From Dichotomocladium elegans (taxonomy: Eukaryota > Mucoromycota > Mucoromycetes > Mucorales > Lichtheimiaceae), in the NCBI GenBank assembly GCA_025716815.1, contig JAIXMN010000027.1, positions 433,533 to 497,532 on the forward strand: a stretch of DNA of 64,000 bases, in the 5' to 3' direction. Position 1 is the first letter of the stretch. Each line of letters begins with the position of its first letter. The position numbers were made by a program, and so were the translations under genes. Below, piece after piece: positions 33,291-46,053 of the stretch. The notes below the pieces were generated by a model. That model had not been told where the DNA came from. It did not search any database and saw only the letters and a program-made list of their open reading frames with translations.

Positions 33291-36122
33291 TTAATCCTTC
33301 TTAAGACTCGCTTTCGCTCCATTCTTGGGTGGCGAGGCAGGAATGGGTTCGACATCATCCCAGTCAACGAAATTATCGAATTCGTCGTCTGTGTCATCTT
33401 GATCTGCAATCCCCAAGCGAGTCGGCGTCGTATGTTTCCCATTGCTGGGTGAGGGATCGCTGGAGACAGGAAGGAGCTGAAGGCGGCTCTGATCCTCGTC
33501 GGAGTAGTCGTCCGCTTGGAATAAAGGTGTTTCGATCACTAGTTCATCACTGGATGGCCCGTTAAATCTGGTTCCACCTTCCAGATAATATGTACCATTC
33601 AATTGACCATCATCTACTTACAGCTCATTGGTATCATCTTGATCGCCCAGTCGAAGTTTAGACCAGTTCGAGCGGTTGCCCTTCCCGAAAAGACCGAGAA
33701 AACCGCCGCCCATTGGTTCATTATTTGACAGAGGTTGTCTGTAGCCTTCACGAGCTTGTTTACGGGATTTGTACCAGCAGTAGCCAAAGGCACAAGCGAT
33801 AAAGATCACAATAATAAGTGCGGAAGTACCCCTGTTTCTTGGTTGAGACTATGTAATCCGTCTTCTATACACTAACCTACCAACTATAATACTGGGCCCA
33901 TTCGTCCTTATCCAGTTCACTTTCGTCGCCGACATCAGCACCGCTTGCAGGGATAACCGGTTCCTCACCAATACGGCTATATAAACCGTTCACCTTATTA
34001 TTTCCAACACCGATGAACCGGTTGATCATATCAAGGCTCTCCATGGGCTTATCGTAAGGGACCATGTGGCTGCCACCGTGGATCACTACAAAAGTGAGGT
34101 TCCTCTCCGAGGTGAATGTACCAACCACCTTATCATCAATATACCAGTTCAGTGCTTCGGCAAACTAGTTAGGGGGTCGGGTGAGTTGAGCTCTTTGTAC
34201 TAGATATCAATAGTTTTTCGCACCTTGAAGCCCTTTGCACCGTTCCACGTCATGTTGCCAATGAGATATTGTGTACCAAGGACATTACAGATCAAGTCCT
34301 GATCACCACTGAAGAGCAATACAGGTATTTCCTCCATGATAGCAGGAAGGAGCTATATGGTGATTAGTCAAGGTGAAGTACATCAGATGACCATCTACTC
34401 ACATAATAGGATGGTTCGTCTTCGTCCAAGTCAAGTTGGCTGTATACTCGATCATTGCATTCGCTCCAGTTCACCCCTTCATTGTTGACGTTTATGGCTT
34501 TCTTTACATCAGCAGCCTAAGGAACACAGTCAGAAACAGAGTCTTCTGATTCATCGATGCTTACACTCAAGTAGGCTTTGACAAAATCCAAGTCATGAGG
34601 CCAGCTCATACCGCATCCTTCGCTCTTAAGTTCGTCTTTTATGCGAATATCATATTCGTTGATGCAATACTCAATATCGTCTTTGCTGTCATTCATCATC
34701 AGCTTTGATGGAAACAGTTAGCTCTCGTATGGATAGGCTTACGTTGTGATTGTGCCTTCCAAGATATATTCCAAGATCCGTTCGCAGGCGCCAATATTAA
34801 TGCGTTCTTCCTCTTTCAGTTGACTCCGACATCGCAACAGAGCAGAGTCGATCAATTGCTGGAAGATCAAACACCAATGAGAATCTCTCTTTGTTCTTTA
34901 CGGTTTTAATTTCACCTGTCGCCGATCAGGGATTAATTTGTTTGCATCCGCAAAATCTCTGTATGCTTCGTACTAATAAATTGCTTTAGGTATATTTCGA
35001 ATGACAACACACTCTTTTTTTACCTGATGTTTTGGCGAAATCCATCCGTTTCCTATTGCGATACCTTGCAGATTATACTGTGGAGATTGTTATTCATGCT
35101 AGATGGAAACCCCGACTCAATTTATACCTGGTCCTTCCCCTTTTTGTTTCGCTCTAACATTCGTGTTGCGAAATAGGGAATATAGGTGCCCGCAAAGCTT
35201 TCACCTGCAAGGTACGTCTAAGAGAACTAAGTAAATACAAGTCGCAGCATTCCGGTCGCAAATGGGGACATTACATCGTAATTCTTTAAATGAGGGAAAA
35301 GTCCGAAGAATTTATCAAGGAAAGTAATGAATTCGTCGGTAACCTAGAACATTGAACATATTACTTGGTTTCTGGACCTTTGAATTTTCCAACAATAACT
35401 CTTATTCTTTTTTTACCTGTTCCATGTTCTTCATATAACCACTATGATCTGCGTAGCTGAAACCTGTCCCAGCGGGCTGATCAACTATAACCTATTGTTT
35501 AGGCATATATGTTCCATATTCACATATCCGGGCATCTCTTTGCTTAGATGCAACTTACGGTATACAATAGTTGCGTAATCCTGCCATCCGCCTGTCGTGA
35601 TATTCAGTGTCAGGTCATGATTGACACGGTAGGGACCATTCTCCAAGAACATGCCATCCATGCTGGAGCATCCTGGACCACCGTTCAGCCAAAAAATCTA
35701 TGGAACCAATCACCACTGACGCTCAATATCGACAAGAACAATGTTATTTTCCACTTGCCAGCTTGTCAGGATGGTTTTCATGTACTGCCTCAACCATCCA
35801 ATAGAAGAGGTTTCCGTTTGTTTTCGGTGAGACTTCAATGAGCCTGAAAGCATATCCACGCCACCGGATCCAAGTTAACTTGAGATCATGCAAGAATATA
35901 TGCAATTACTCACCCAGCATATTGTGACAATGCAAAGTAGGCGTCGTTAATACCAGGAAGACTGATCACCTTATAGTCGGATGCTGTTTGAGGCGAGGAA
36001 TCCCCAAATGAATCTCGAATTTGAATAGCCTAACTCATTGCCGTTAATTTCGCGATCTAACCTTTTTGAGCAATGGCAATGGCCATGCATGAAGATAAAA
36101 CAAAGAATGCCCGGCCCCACAT
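33291..36122 (-). CDS. KEX1: KEX1-like serine carboxypeptidase (S10), membrane-anchored, about ten exons
   Basis: The ATG at 36122 starts a signal peptide ([15 protein letters not shown]), followed by [10 protein letters not shown] and the S10 domain. The oxyanion-hole motif is [13 protein letters not shown] (about 35690). [17 protein letters not shown] is near 35460. The catalytic Ser lies in AGESFAGTY (about 35205), Asp in [11 protein letters not shown] (about 34310) and His in [10 protein letters not shown] (about 34070). A C-terminal membrane helix ([19 protein letters not shown], about 33780) and an acidic, Asp-rich cytosolic tail follow, the architecture of the Golgi pheromone-processing peptidase that trims C-terminal Lys/Arg. 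Introns are short GT-AG; the first probably runs from about 36060 to 36014 with 3' site ...ATTCGAG. The KEX1 name is by architecture. Confidence 0.88.
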
Positions 36123-36799
36123 GATCGAGTGAGGGATAAAGAGAAGATGAAGGCGGTTAAAGTACTCAAGCGTAGGGCTCCTACAGTACGTACCAATCGT
36201 TAGGTAGTCACGACCCGTTCGTCAGAAGAGGGAAATGGAAGTGAGAAGAGACACGTCTGCTTCGTTTACCTCGTCTGTCGTCCCTATTGCGTTCCTCTTC
36301 TTGCGCAAGCAATAATACAAGGCGGAGACGCGAGATAGGCTGTCCCCTATTGACCTGAGTCTGTCCTAGGCGGAGTTCCGACACCTAGTTGCCCCTCCCG
36401 AAAAGATTTTGGTTTTGCGGATTCACGACGATGTGCTGGGCTCTCTCCCACATGAGATCCCATGTGTGCTCTTGGTATTGCTCAATATCGCTCATCCAAA
36501 TGTTGGCTGACGAATTTAGATACAAGTGCAGACCAAGCGACTCATTTTCGTAGTAAAAACGTACGCACCAAACCATAAAATAACGACGTCGCCAGCATGG
36601 TTTCTGTGCAAAAATTATTCTATTTACGATTCCAACTTTCCGGCACCCAATCGTGCATCACCCACCCCCCTATTCCGCACGCACATAATGTACCTTCACC
36701 CTCCAGGAATACGTATAAGTTTCTGTAGCAGCAGACCTGTCAGAGTCTATTCTTAAATCTGCATACTTACGCTCATATACATATTCCATAAGTACCGAT
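36123..36799. other. Promoter region of the carboxypeptidase and 3' flank of the b5 reductase gene
   Basis: Both neighbours read on the minus strand, so this region holds the carboxypeptidase promoter and the terminator of the oxidoreductase gene. No other gene recognised; small frames here (for example 36385-36576) show no recognisable motif. Confidence 0.4.
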
Positions 36800-37809
36800 T
36801 TATTCGAGCTTAAATACTTGGCTTGATTTGTATCCCATTTTACCCAGAATACCAGTGACGGATCCTTGGCTGAAATCCCGCGCTCGCTGTCCAGAAACGT
36901 GTGACAGCATACCGTCCGGACCGCACACAAATACCATTCGGTTTTCGAGCTCCTCCATCTGGCGCACCATGTCTTCGGTAACATAGCCCCTAGCATACTT
37001 GGTATCCGTAGTTTCTTCAAGGACGTACATGATGGTCAGCCGATCCGGGTGATGTGCCTGTAGCGCGTCCAGTTCTTTCTTTAGTAGAATGTCTTCCTCC
37101 GTCTTATTGCAGTAGATGAGCCATAATCGCTTTGTCTTATCGTCCGGATTTTGAAGAATTCGACGGATCAGCTGATACATAGGCGTAATACCCGTCCCGC
37201 CCGCAATCTATAACCGAAACAAAACAAGCATTATAAAACAAAATCCTTCCGCACATGTATAACCCTCTCTCCCACACAAAAAAAGCACAGTACCATGCCA
37301 ATCTCATCCTTGCTATTTGGCGAATAATCATATTCCATCATTGGACCACGCACGAAGACTTCTTCGCCCACCGCAGTCCTCGCCATCATGCGCGAGATAG
37401 ATCCATGTTCGTAGCGTTTGACAACCAAGTCAATGAATCCATCGTGAAACGGGTCATTGATGGGAGTGTATGCGCGCATAACCTGAATATTGTCATCTTT
37501 AATGTAAAGGCAAGATAGAATTGGGTAGTCAGCAGACGGCTGAGCCGCCGTCGCTAGACGTATCCGAAACGTATTGTGATTCAGTCGTTCCTTCTCGACG
37601 AGCTCGAGGGGAATATAGCGATCAGGTGTCAGGCGCTTGTCATTGGCAAGTTGCCAATCCGACCATGCCCGCCAGCCAAGCCAGATCCCAGCCACGCCTG
37701 CACCCGCAACGCCAATATTCCAAGTCAAGGATCGTGATTTCGATTGACGCGAAGCATTAAATGCAATGGTTTGGAAGCCTCGTTGAAAAGGCCGCAGCCA
37801 TGCCGCCAT
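36800..37809 (-). CDS. Cytochrome-b5-reductase-family oxidoreductase (AIM33/PGA3-like)
   Basis: Exons 37809-37294 and 37207-36800 (intron 86 nt, GT-AG) give about 307 aa. The N-terminus has a basic presequence-like start and a membrane segment (IGVAGAGVAGIWLGW, about residues 32-46). The FAD-binding motif is MRAYTPIND (about 117), with GSISRMM as the second FAD contact. The NAD-binding half begins IAGGTGITPMYQL at the exon junction. The C-terminus has VFVCGPDGMLSHVSG and ends GILGKMGYKSSQVFKLE, which resembles the AIM33-type branch more than classical MCR1/CBR1. Expected role: NADH-dependent electron transfer at the ER or mitochondrial outer membrane. Substrate unknown. Confidence 0.85.
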
Positions 37810-40800
37810 TTTGAAGAGGGAAGATTTTTTCCCACTTTTCCTTTAAGGAAAATATTTATTTACAATTCGGACATAACAGGTTTTGATATTCCTATGTACA
37901 CGTGCTTTTTGCTTCAACACAAAAAAAAAATGCTAGGATAGGGACGAAGAAATCATTCGGCCATGGGTGAGGGGACACACACAGAGAGAGAGAGAGGCGC
38001 GTCGGCTGCATAGAATGGGAGCGTATACACACATAATATTAAACGAAAGAGGTGAAAATCACTATAATGTAAAGGGTGACGAAGGAATGGCTTGCTAAAC
38101 AGGGGATAAAAAAGGAAGGAGAGGATCAATAATGCATGATGTGAACCTATGTTCACATAAAACTATCTTTTCTTACTTGGGGGGGTAGGAAGGGCGGGCG
38201 ACAGAAGGGAAGACCTCTCAAAGCAGGGTATGGCATGCAGGGCACCAACTAAAGGCATAGTAGCTTTTGTGCAAAAGGCAGTAATTCTGAGCAATAAGAT
38301 CAACATTGCGTTTGCTGCTTTTCGGCATGTAGGATGCTAGGACAAAGGTGGATGAATCCGGTAACCAGCGCGATATCGGGGCCGTTGCGGTGGCTATGGC
38401 TGTGGTATACGGAACATGGCGGCGATGAAGACGAGATAGCGAACCGGATGTTGCCGGCTCCGCTACTGGAGTTGTGAGAAGAGACGATATTTTCAAAGGC
38501 GTCGTCTGCAGCGGCGCCATGCAAGGATAGGTTTTTTCGAGAAGACAGACAGGAAAAAGGAAGTATGTGCGAGTGGTAGAGAAGAAAGAAAGAAAGATGT
38601 GGGAAAGAACAAGTGTCGCAGGGAAATAGGATGAAATAGCGGCGTCCTCTTTGCTAGTCGGGTAGCAGCCGATGTTTAAAATAGATTTTTTTGTTGCGCA
38701 GACGGCTGTAGATCCGAACACATGGGCCATCCTTGTCAATCTTAATGATTTCTAGAGTATACATAGATTTCCCTATCGACTTGGCTTTTGTTTAGCTCCC
38801 TCGCAAAAATGATTGCATGAAGGTGCGTCACAACAAGATTCCTATATGGCTCCTTTGGCATCAGGCCCTGTGGATGGACTCATGAGACAAGACAAAAAGA
38901 GATATCGACTTATCATGATGTCTATCTCAAAACGAACGGCTTCTATTCCATTTTCTGTATCCGATTACCGTTTCAAGGTCAGTATGAAAATTGACGAGCT
39001 TGATTTGCTGCGATAACCGTGGCAAAAACGCTGTAAATAGCTGGAAAAGAATTGGCGTGACGCTGGTTAATATGCACACACCGCGCGTATGCCCCATTTT
39101 GCTTGATATGTGCTCCGATTTCTGAGATGAACCACCCCTTCTTGCTTCGGCGGCATCGAGTCCGATAACGGAAGTAAGCCCTGTCCAGAAGTTTATACTT
39201 TATTTTCAAAAATAAATTTCGCAGGGGAGGTGAACATAAAATTTGTCGCATGCATTACCCGTTCGTCAACAGAAAATATCACACCCCCCCCTTCTTACAC
39301 TTCAACTTACCCAGAAGGTAGCTAGGTGTGCCATTGCGGTAACAATGGCGGAAATGGAAGGAAGGAAGAAGCCGGAGCTGTTGAGCATCGACGGCGGGAT
39401 GCGACGGCAGAAGGGTTGGAAGAAGGAACGAGGAGGGACGATGACGAATCAACGACAACACCAGCGGCAGAAGCAGACAAAAGACAAAAGCACCTCGACG
39501 AAGCCATGGTGGGAGACCTACGCGGGTGCCGCCAAATCACGGTCCCACCGAAAGCCCATATCCTCTCCTCTTGAGGCAATTGAGTTAGGCTGATATCATT
39601 ATCTATAGAAGATCCGGATATTAAAGGATTGCAGAATGGAACAAGTCGGTATGACAGGGTTGTATACCGTTCAAGTACAAGAGGGGAGGAGGATGGGTTT
39701 GGTAAAGACAATTAGTTGCCCAAGTCACCGTGATTTATAATAAAATCGAGGTACTGTTGATCCAGAAATAATCACAACAGACACATTAAGGCGTACATGT
39801 AGATACATTGAGCGCATCCAACCACATTGTCACCACTGATTCCACTTCGATGTTATAAGACCGTAATGATTACCAATCAACACCTCAGCAGGATTACTAA
39901 GAAATTCAATGGCCTTACCAAGCAACACTATACCCGAAACAAAGCTTATGTACAGTATTTCCCATATTATAAACCAACTTATCGATCAAAAACCATACAC
40001 ATATCTTAATAACCATTCAAGCTAATATAAACATTCCATTAGTGAGCAATACGATAAAAATCAGTTCCTATTTTACTCCCGTGTTACGAAGTCCTATTCT
40101 TTAGCAAGTATAACTTTATTTTGTAATATATTCAATAATTTAAGTGCTCAGTATCGAAAAGCCATCTTTTCCTGGTATCAAGATTGTTCTTCTTACCTAG
40201 AGATTTGCTCCTCGGAGGCATCGTTTTGCTGGATTGAAGCTAAGAGGTTTTTGTGTTTTCGTAGTGATGGCAGTTGTTTCTACTGCTCTGTTTTTACCGC
40301 CTAGTGCTCCTTGCGCTACCGTTATATTAATATCATCAATCTGGTTTTAGAAAACTTTCATCCTACTAGCCCAAACGCCACGTCAGAGCCTCTCAAAAAT
40401 ATCGTAAAAACAAGCCTCCTTGATCTCAGACAAGGACTTTCAGAAATCACTTTCCATTTCCTTGCACGACAATTGCCTTTGAAGCAATGTCCGCCTACCA
40501 TTCGGCTCTGCTTTCCGACATCATGAGGACACTCTTTCATCAACCATCAGCATCTGCAATTAGGCTTCTCTGCGCCTTCAGCCACCATCGCTGTCTTGTG
40601 CATACCATTGATTCTTATCAGTATTCATTGGTACGCCCATAACCACTTAATCTGCCTTCGTCCTCCATCTATACCATTGCACATACTCGTAATAATCACC
40701 ACCGAGATCTAACTCATTAAAGTCCTTAATATGACATATGCTTTTATATTTTTCACGTCTTTAGTTGGTACCATGTACAGAGATATCAGAGTGATAGGAT

Positions 40801-40879
40801 TTTAAATCACCGTTGCATACTCTACTTACTTTTACTGTGCACCTGGGAAGGCCCATGACAGTCGCTGTCTGTTACGACA
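37810..40879. other. Long intergenic region without a recognised gene
   Basis: It holds the oxidoreductase promoter (from 37810). A minus-strand frame at 38218-38520 starts with an ATG (MAPLQTTPLK...) and is Ser/Thr-rich, about 100 codons, with no family motif; it may be chance. The purine-rich stretch 39340-39490 produces several overlapping frames on both strands, a composition effect. 39200-39225 has a palindromic TTTATTTTCAAAAATAAA, similar to one at 54289-54308. From 39800 to 40880 the sequence is AT-rich with no signal. Confidence 0.4.
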
Positions 40880-41935
40880 GTTGGCTAAACATCTGTAAGA
40901 ATGAGAAAAAAAAACCTTCGAGATGACTCAGCTTTAAGCCACTGGATGCTTCACTGATTCGGGTCATCACCGTCTCGCTCTCCAAAAACCTATTGCGTTT
41001 TACTTTGCTCTCGACAACTGACCAACACTGCTCAATCGGATTGAGTTCAGGCGATTATGGTGGAAGATAAGCACATCGATGTCTTCGAGACTCGATGTAT
41101 TTAGCGACACCCTCAGCCTTATGGATAGGTGCGTTATCCATTACCAAACAATGGCCCTTCATATGTTCATACTTATCCATCTCATCGATCGTAGCCTTAA
41201 GAAGCTGAGATAATGTCCAGTTACAGTTCCTCTGCTCGTAGCTTCAGATTAACCTACCCTCTTTCTTTTCTTGATTGGGGGTTGTGGGAGTCTCAAGCTA
41301 CATTTAATGATACCTGATACTGAGATTGCTCCCAAGATTGTGGTTGTCTTTGATCTTGTCTTTGGTATTGTGACCACTGCAAGGGTCCCTCTCTTGAACC
41401 ATGCCATGCTGCGTTTCATATTAATATGGAATCTAGAATCGTCAAGGAAAACGCAGTTTTTTCTAAAGTCGATGTCGGTGCTGTCCCATTTGCGCACCCA
41501 GTCAAGCCGCTCGGAAATCTTCGCAGCGCTATTCCTGTCTACAGGCTGAAACCGAGCCATTTTCAATGACAAGTTGCATTCGTTTTTCATATATCGATGG
41601 GGCGTCGTTTTAGATATTTTGAGACCCTCAAATCTTTGGAGCAGTTGCTCCACCAACTGCTCAAGGACAATGGATGGATTTTCATCAATGCATTCTAAAA
41701 TATTGCTCGAGTGGTCTTCATTGAGAATGCGCGAACGACCCCTCACTTTATTTTCTTAAAGATACTGTCAGGGTCTTTCTCGTACTGTAATGCCCATCGC
41801 TGGGCTGAACGAACATGGATTCCTAACTGTATTGCAGCAGCTGATGCACTCGAGACTTTCTTAACATTCGTTTGAAAAAATCCGACCTTTTCTTGGTCAG
41901 TGTACGCTGCGTAACTATGCTTGACCCCTGCTTCT
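40880..41935 (-). pseudogene. Tc1/mariner (IS630-type) transposase relic 1
   Basis: On the minus strand: an N-terminal HTH region (AAIQLGIHVRSAQRWALQYE, about 41850-41790), a frame change near 41755, then 41746-41249 open with FEGLKISKTTPHRYMKNECN and the first catalytic Asp in VFLDDSRFHINMKRS. After a break near 41240 it continues with CLVMDNAPIHKAEG (second Asp, about 41150) and SPELNPIEQCW (Glu, about 41040). A stop separates LPP from SPELN. The order and spacing fit the DD34E-like family common in Mucorales genomes. No terminal inverted repeats recognised. Confidence 0.8.
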
Positions 41936-43138
41936 TTTCATCCGAATGTCTGTACCCTTTCGCTTGGGAATGTGTGTGGTAGTAAGATCAGAGTTATCTC
42001 TGCAAGATATGCTACGCAGATATTCAGTGCGAGGGCAAACGAATTGCGGAGAGTATACTTCTTCATCAACAACATGACCTTAGCTATCGTAGTAGAAAAT
42101 AGATTGCTCATTTCAGAATGCAAAAGTGTATAAAAGAGATGGAAGCGACCTCTTTCGGTGGATGCATGTGGCATTTGATTGGTCATCATGCATATTTTGG
42201 GCAAAGCGCGATTTCATTTTTGTGATCCTGCGACTTAAAAGAATTGGCAGGGGTGCGATTTCGATTTTGGAAATGGTGTATGTATACTGGTGGTACCACA
42301 TCTACCCTCGGTGAAACGAGATGATGTTCCTGCCGATATAGTTGCAGCAAAAGGAATATATATATGTATGTGCACTTTACAGTTGCCGTTTCTTTTATTA
42401 TTTTTGGCAGGAGAAAACAATGGTAAAACAGGGTACTGACCGAATAGAAGCAGGATCGGGTCATCAGCTGGGAGCGAAAATCACATCCGTCATCTTGCTC
42501 TCGTCGTGTTAATCCAGAGCACGAGCGCTAGTAGAGACGTTTGAATGGAGTTTTTCTTATCTGCTTTTATCTTCACGCCACATCATGAAAACCCCGTTCT
42601 TTTTATATCTAGTAGAGATAAGAAAAAGAAGGGGAGAGACACCTAAGTGATGGATGAACTTCCATGGCGTGTTTATTCTGATAATGCATCTCGCTCTGCA
42701 TTCTTTTAACGATGGGCATGCCGATCTGTACTTTTTTGCTATTATTCAAGTACGTATGATAAGCGTACGGGCCATCAGCACCATACATTCTCTCGCCGAT
42801 TATTCAGAAAGCAACTTCCAAGAGCTAGCGCAGTATTGGATATTGGTGACACTAACCTTGTTTTCACGTATACTCGCTAAAGAACACATTTCTGATCATC
42901 CTGACTTTTCCACAACATAATTCATGTCAACTCCTTGGTTTGAGTAGAAAATAATAGGAGGAGTTAGTATTAGGAAGGGCGAGAATCCAAGCACCGATGA
43001 AAGAAAGGGAATGATCTACCGGAGGGCGTCTGTGCCTTCTTTCTTTTCGGGGGAGTGATGGATTCATCCGTGCAGCATTTATCATGGTCGGCGGCGTAGA
43101 ATTCTAGATTCGCAAGCACTTACTGCCCTGATATGACC
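41936..43138. other. Non-coding stretch between two Tc1/mariner relics
   Basis: No gene, repeat partner or RNA recognised. Short open frames on both strands lack conserved motifs. May include undetected ends of the flanking relics. Confidence 0.35.
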
Positions 43139-44285
43139 TTAAAATGTATCATTCCTTTTACATGGTTCCTCAGTACATTGTATCGCTGAAGCCATTGCTT
43201 TCACGTCCTTTTGGGGGATGGATGCAAGTTTGGCGTTGCACTGTTTGATAAACCCACGAGCGCTTGGTTGGCCCATATTAACTTTATCTCTGGCTTTGTT
43301 GTCTATGGAAATACCTCCCGAAAACATCGCACAGTACTACTTGGACACTCCATAACTTCATTCTTTTCTTTTCATCAGCCGTCCAGTGTTGGACGGGAGG
43401 TAATCAAAACCTCGCTTGACCTACAGATACTTGAAGGATGATACAGATCCTGAGATTATCGTGGACCTTGTATGGCCATCTTTCCATTGGAGTCGACCAC
43501 CTACAAAGATTTGAGCGATTGAGTAAAAATAAAGCACAACTCCGTCTTGCTCATCATTCCTAGTGCTATCTTCAAACGTTGAAATGGCTACCTCAGCTTC
43601 ATATCCGAACGACGTACCAAGCATTCTCTGTGGCAACGTTCCTGTAGCTGAGCATCTTCAAAACCATCCAGTCCACAGGCGTTGATGCTTCACGGGGACT
43701 TGTTATCACTGCACCACTCCCAAAAAATTATTTTACTCAATATCCCCACGTACGGTGCAATCGTGGCATGCTGCATCTCAGATGCAGACATTGCTTTGGA
43801 TCCACGCAAGGTCGCCAACATTGCGGCATGATCGCAGTCTTGTACCGTCTAAGGGTGAAACGAGAATCGTCAGGCCAAACGACAGCAACCCGAATCTCCT
43901 GTCATCCACTGGAGCTTGTCATTAGCGTACTCAGTTCTTTTCTTGCGCTGCCTTGGGTCCAGGAAATGCCTTTGAGCAGGGTTGCTGGAAAGAAAATCTT
44001 GAGAGGGCAATGTGACGCTCGGCTCCTTTTGAAAGGAATTTGGGACGTCCTGAGCGAGGTAAGGGAGTTGTTTATCAAGTCGTGCGGTAATTGCGGATCA
44101 TCTTTTGAACCCGTGTACTTGCTTCCAATCGACAATGACTTGTAGGCCGCAGATCGCACCTCGCATAAGTTCAGATGTCTCCTTTCGTTTTTCGCCAAGC
44201 ATGCTAGTGATTTCGCCAAGCGGCATCGTAGCGTAATGTTTCAAGATGGTGGGAAAGGTGAGAAAGGAGAGCCACCGTTTCAAAC
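43139..44285 (-). pseudogene. Tc1/mariner transposase relic 2, strongly decayed
   Basis: Minus-strand pieces in changing frames: RGAICGLQVIVDWKQVHGF (about 44185-44110), a segment KKRTEYANDKLQWMTGD near 43940-43900, VVWPDDSRFTLRRY (about 43875-43840), which matches the WSDESRF catalytic Asp block, and a C-terminal stretch DKVNMGQPSARGFIKQCNAK (about 43290-43230) resembling the tail after NPIENLW. The NPIE block itself is not recognisable. Assignment is by order of weak motifs and is distinct from relic 1. Confidence 0.5.
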
Positions 44286-45204
44286 GGTTGACGCGGAGTG
44301 TGTAAACGCAGTGGAAGGGCAGAACAACAGATCTCGACAGCTATTTAGCGATCTTTCAGAGCAGGGTGATAAAACAGTGCTGTACTTCTACGACGATTAA
44401 CTGCGGAATTGCGAGGAAAACTGAGAAAATCGTAGAGAGCTGTTGTTTACGCTACATTCTTCACCGCACTACACATCAGAAGATATAAGCGGAACACTTC
44501 TGAGTTTGTTTTTGGGGCTTTCACACGTTTAATCTTTACATGTCGAGCAGAGACCGTCCAATGCGGAAGATTCGTGTTAGGCATTGCGGAAAAAAACAAA
44601 ATAAAAAATAGGAGTGGAAGAGTTGCCAAAAAATGTTTTTGCCCTATGCTCTTTTTCAAAGCGTACAAAGGTACGCTGCTGTTTGTCTCTTCCAGGAAGT
44701 GTCTTCTTCATATATCCTTTTATAGCAAAACTGTCAACCGTTTGCATGCATAAAGGCTCTCCTGTGATGAATATCGTGCACCCTACGAAATAAAGGTAGC
44801 ATCATGTGAATCTAATCCTACCCGCGAAAGTAAATCGTTGTTGGCACTAATATATTTTCCTATAGACTACAACGTCTGCGTTACGAAAATGCCACCCATT
44901 GGACCTGGACGGTTCCTTTCGTCCACTTGCCACCATATAATGAAAGCAGGGAATACAACCTGACTATGGACACAAGGTGCTTTCCCAAGGCGAAACGCAT
45001 ACTTCAACGGGCAATTTCTTTCTCCAACCGCACATCCTTTTTCATACTATAGACATAGTAGTAGTTCTTTCCGGAATTCTTCCCTTTCGCTTCTTGAAAT
45101 ATTATTGCTTCCTACTTCTTTCCTGCCTTTGACCGGTAGCCAAACGAAAATCCTGTAGTGCATTTACACGCTCACATGCGCACACAGCTGTTTATTATTT
45201 TCAT
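44286..45204. other. Non-coding stretch
   Basis: No supported gene. The frame 44447-44668 (minus) looks like a secreted peptide because of a hydrophobic segment (FLATLPLLFFILFFSAM) and a TATAAAAGG about 50 bp upstream, but it lacks an ATG before that segment, so it is not called. Confidence 0.4.
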
Positions 45205-45268
45205 TTTCTTTTTTTTTTTGAGAAAAAAAAAAGGCCCCGTTTAGCAGGTGTGGCTGCTAAACGAGGCC
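45205..45268. repeat. Two adjacent perfect or near-perfect hairpins
   Basis: A T-run/A-run palindrome (about 45205-45232) is followed directly by GGCCCCGTTTAGCAG, a 6-nt loop GTGTGG, and CTGCTAAACGAGGCC (45233-45268): 14 of 15 stem positions pair. No coding potential. No second copy seen in the window. Confidence 0.7.
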
Positions 45269-45307
45269 ATAGTTCCAAAGTAATAAAAATTGAGTCTCAA
45301 GAAACTC

Positions 45308-45595
45308 TTACGAGGACTTCCTGGACCGAGAAATATTGTTTTCGTTTAAATATTTTGGGGTTTTCGTTTTCATTAACTGAGCAGCCCGTTGGTTGAGACC
45401 CTCAAAAGAGATCCCCGTAACAGGGGTAGCCACGTGAAGGCCGGCTGCTGTGTATCCCCACCTAGCCCGCATTAGATATTGGATGCACACCTGACCCATC
45501 CTATGCGATATCCTAGACGAGCTGGAAAGCATCCAGCACCCAGAGTATAAACGCCACTCCAAATATAACCAAGACACGCCTGGCCAAGACCTCAT
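45308..45595 (-). CDS. Uncharacterised open frame, about 95 codons
   Basis: The frame ends ...GLNQRAAQLM and then a Lys/Asn/Ser-rich tail. The central piece YTAAGLHVATPVTGISFEG has the balanced composition of a real protein, but I do not recognise a family. A start codon is uncertain: the ATG at 45595 has no recognisable upstream context. It lies just beside the hairpin pair. Could be the last exon of a decayed repeat gene. Confidence 0.3.
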   Translation of the reverse strand: MRSWPGVSWLYLEWRLYSGCWMLSSSSRISHRMGQVCIQYLMRARWGYTAAGLHVATPVTGISFEGLNQRAAQLMKTKTPKYLNENNISRSRKSS

Positions 45596-46053
45596 TACAT
45601 GGCTTCAACCATCTCTGCCTCTCTCGCCTCCTCAGCTCCCTCCATCTTCCTTCACGTCAGCTAGTATCTAGAAACCGCCACCCCTCCTCATTTCTATGTT
45701 TAGCTTCGTTCTGCCTTTTCTTCTATCTGTTTTCTTCCCTATACCTATCTCCCCATTATCTTACGCTATTTGTTGCCACTTTCATTTTTTCCCTACAATC
45801 CCCTGGGGTTTTTTTTAGCCACCCATCATTCAGAATCGCGCGAGAGCGGAAGAGCTGCAAGCAGCAAGCGCTCATATATCGCAATATCAAATAAAACCAA
45901 CTTTATCTGCTATGTATCCCCATCCTCTTCCCGATACTCCACACTTTTTGTGTGGTTTATACGTTTTATTACAATCTCGTTTCTGCGTCGTCCCACTTCA
46001 CAAAACCAGTCTTCAAAGCCGCCCCACCCCCGCATCCCTCTCGACGTGCGAAT
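45596..46053. other. Pyrimidine-rich leader-like stretch
   Basis: Rich in C and T on the plus strand (45600-45830 and 45905-46050), a composition often seen in fungal promoters and 5' leaders. It precedes the frame at 46054. No other feature. Confidence 0.35.

Noticed and set aside
35548..35841. 97-codon plus-strand frame
   Set aside because: Antisense shadow of the carboxypeptidase exon that encodes the GGPGCSS region.
39326..39711. Overlapping frames on both strands of a purine-rich stretch
   Set aside because: Open because of low-complexity GGA/GAA-rich composition; no conserved domain. The same applies to 54401-54664.
44447..44668. Possible small secreted protein with hydrophobic N-terminus and TATA box upstream
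   Set aside because: The frame has no ATG before the hydrophobic stretch; the apparent start is TTG, which is not credible in a fungus.
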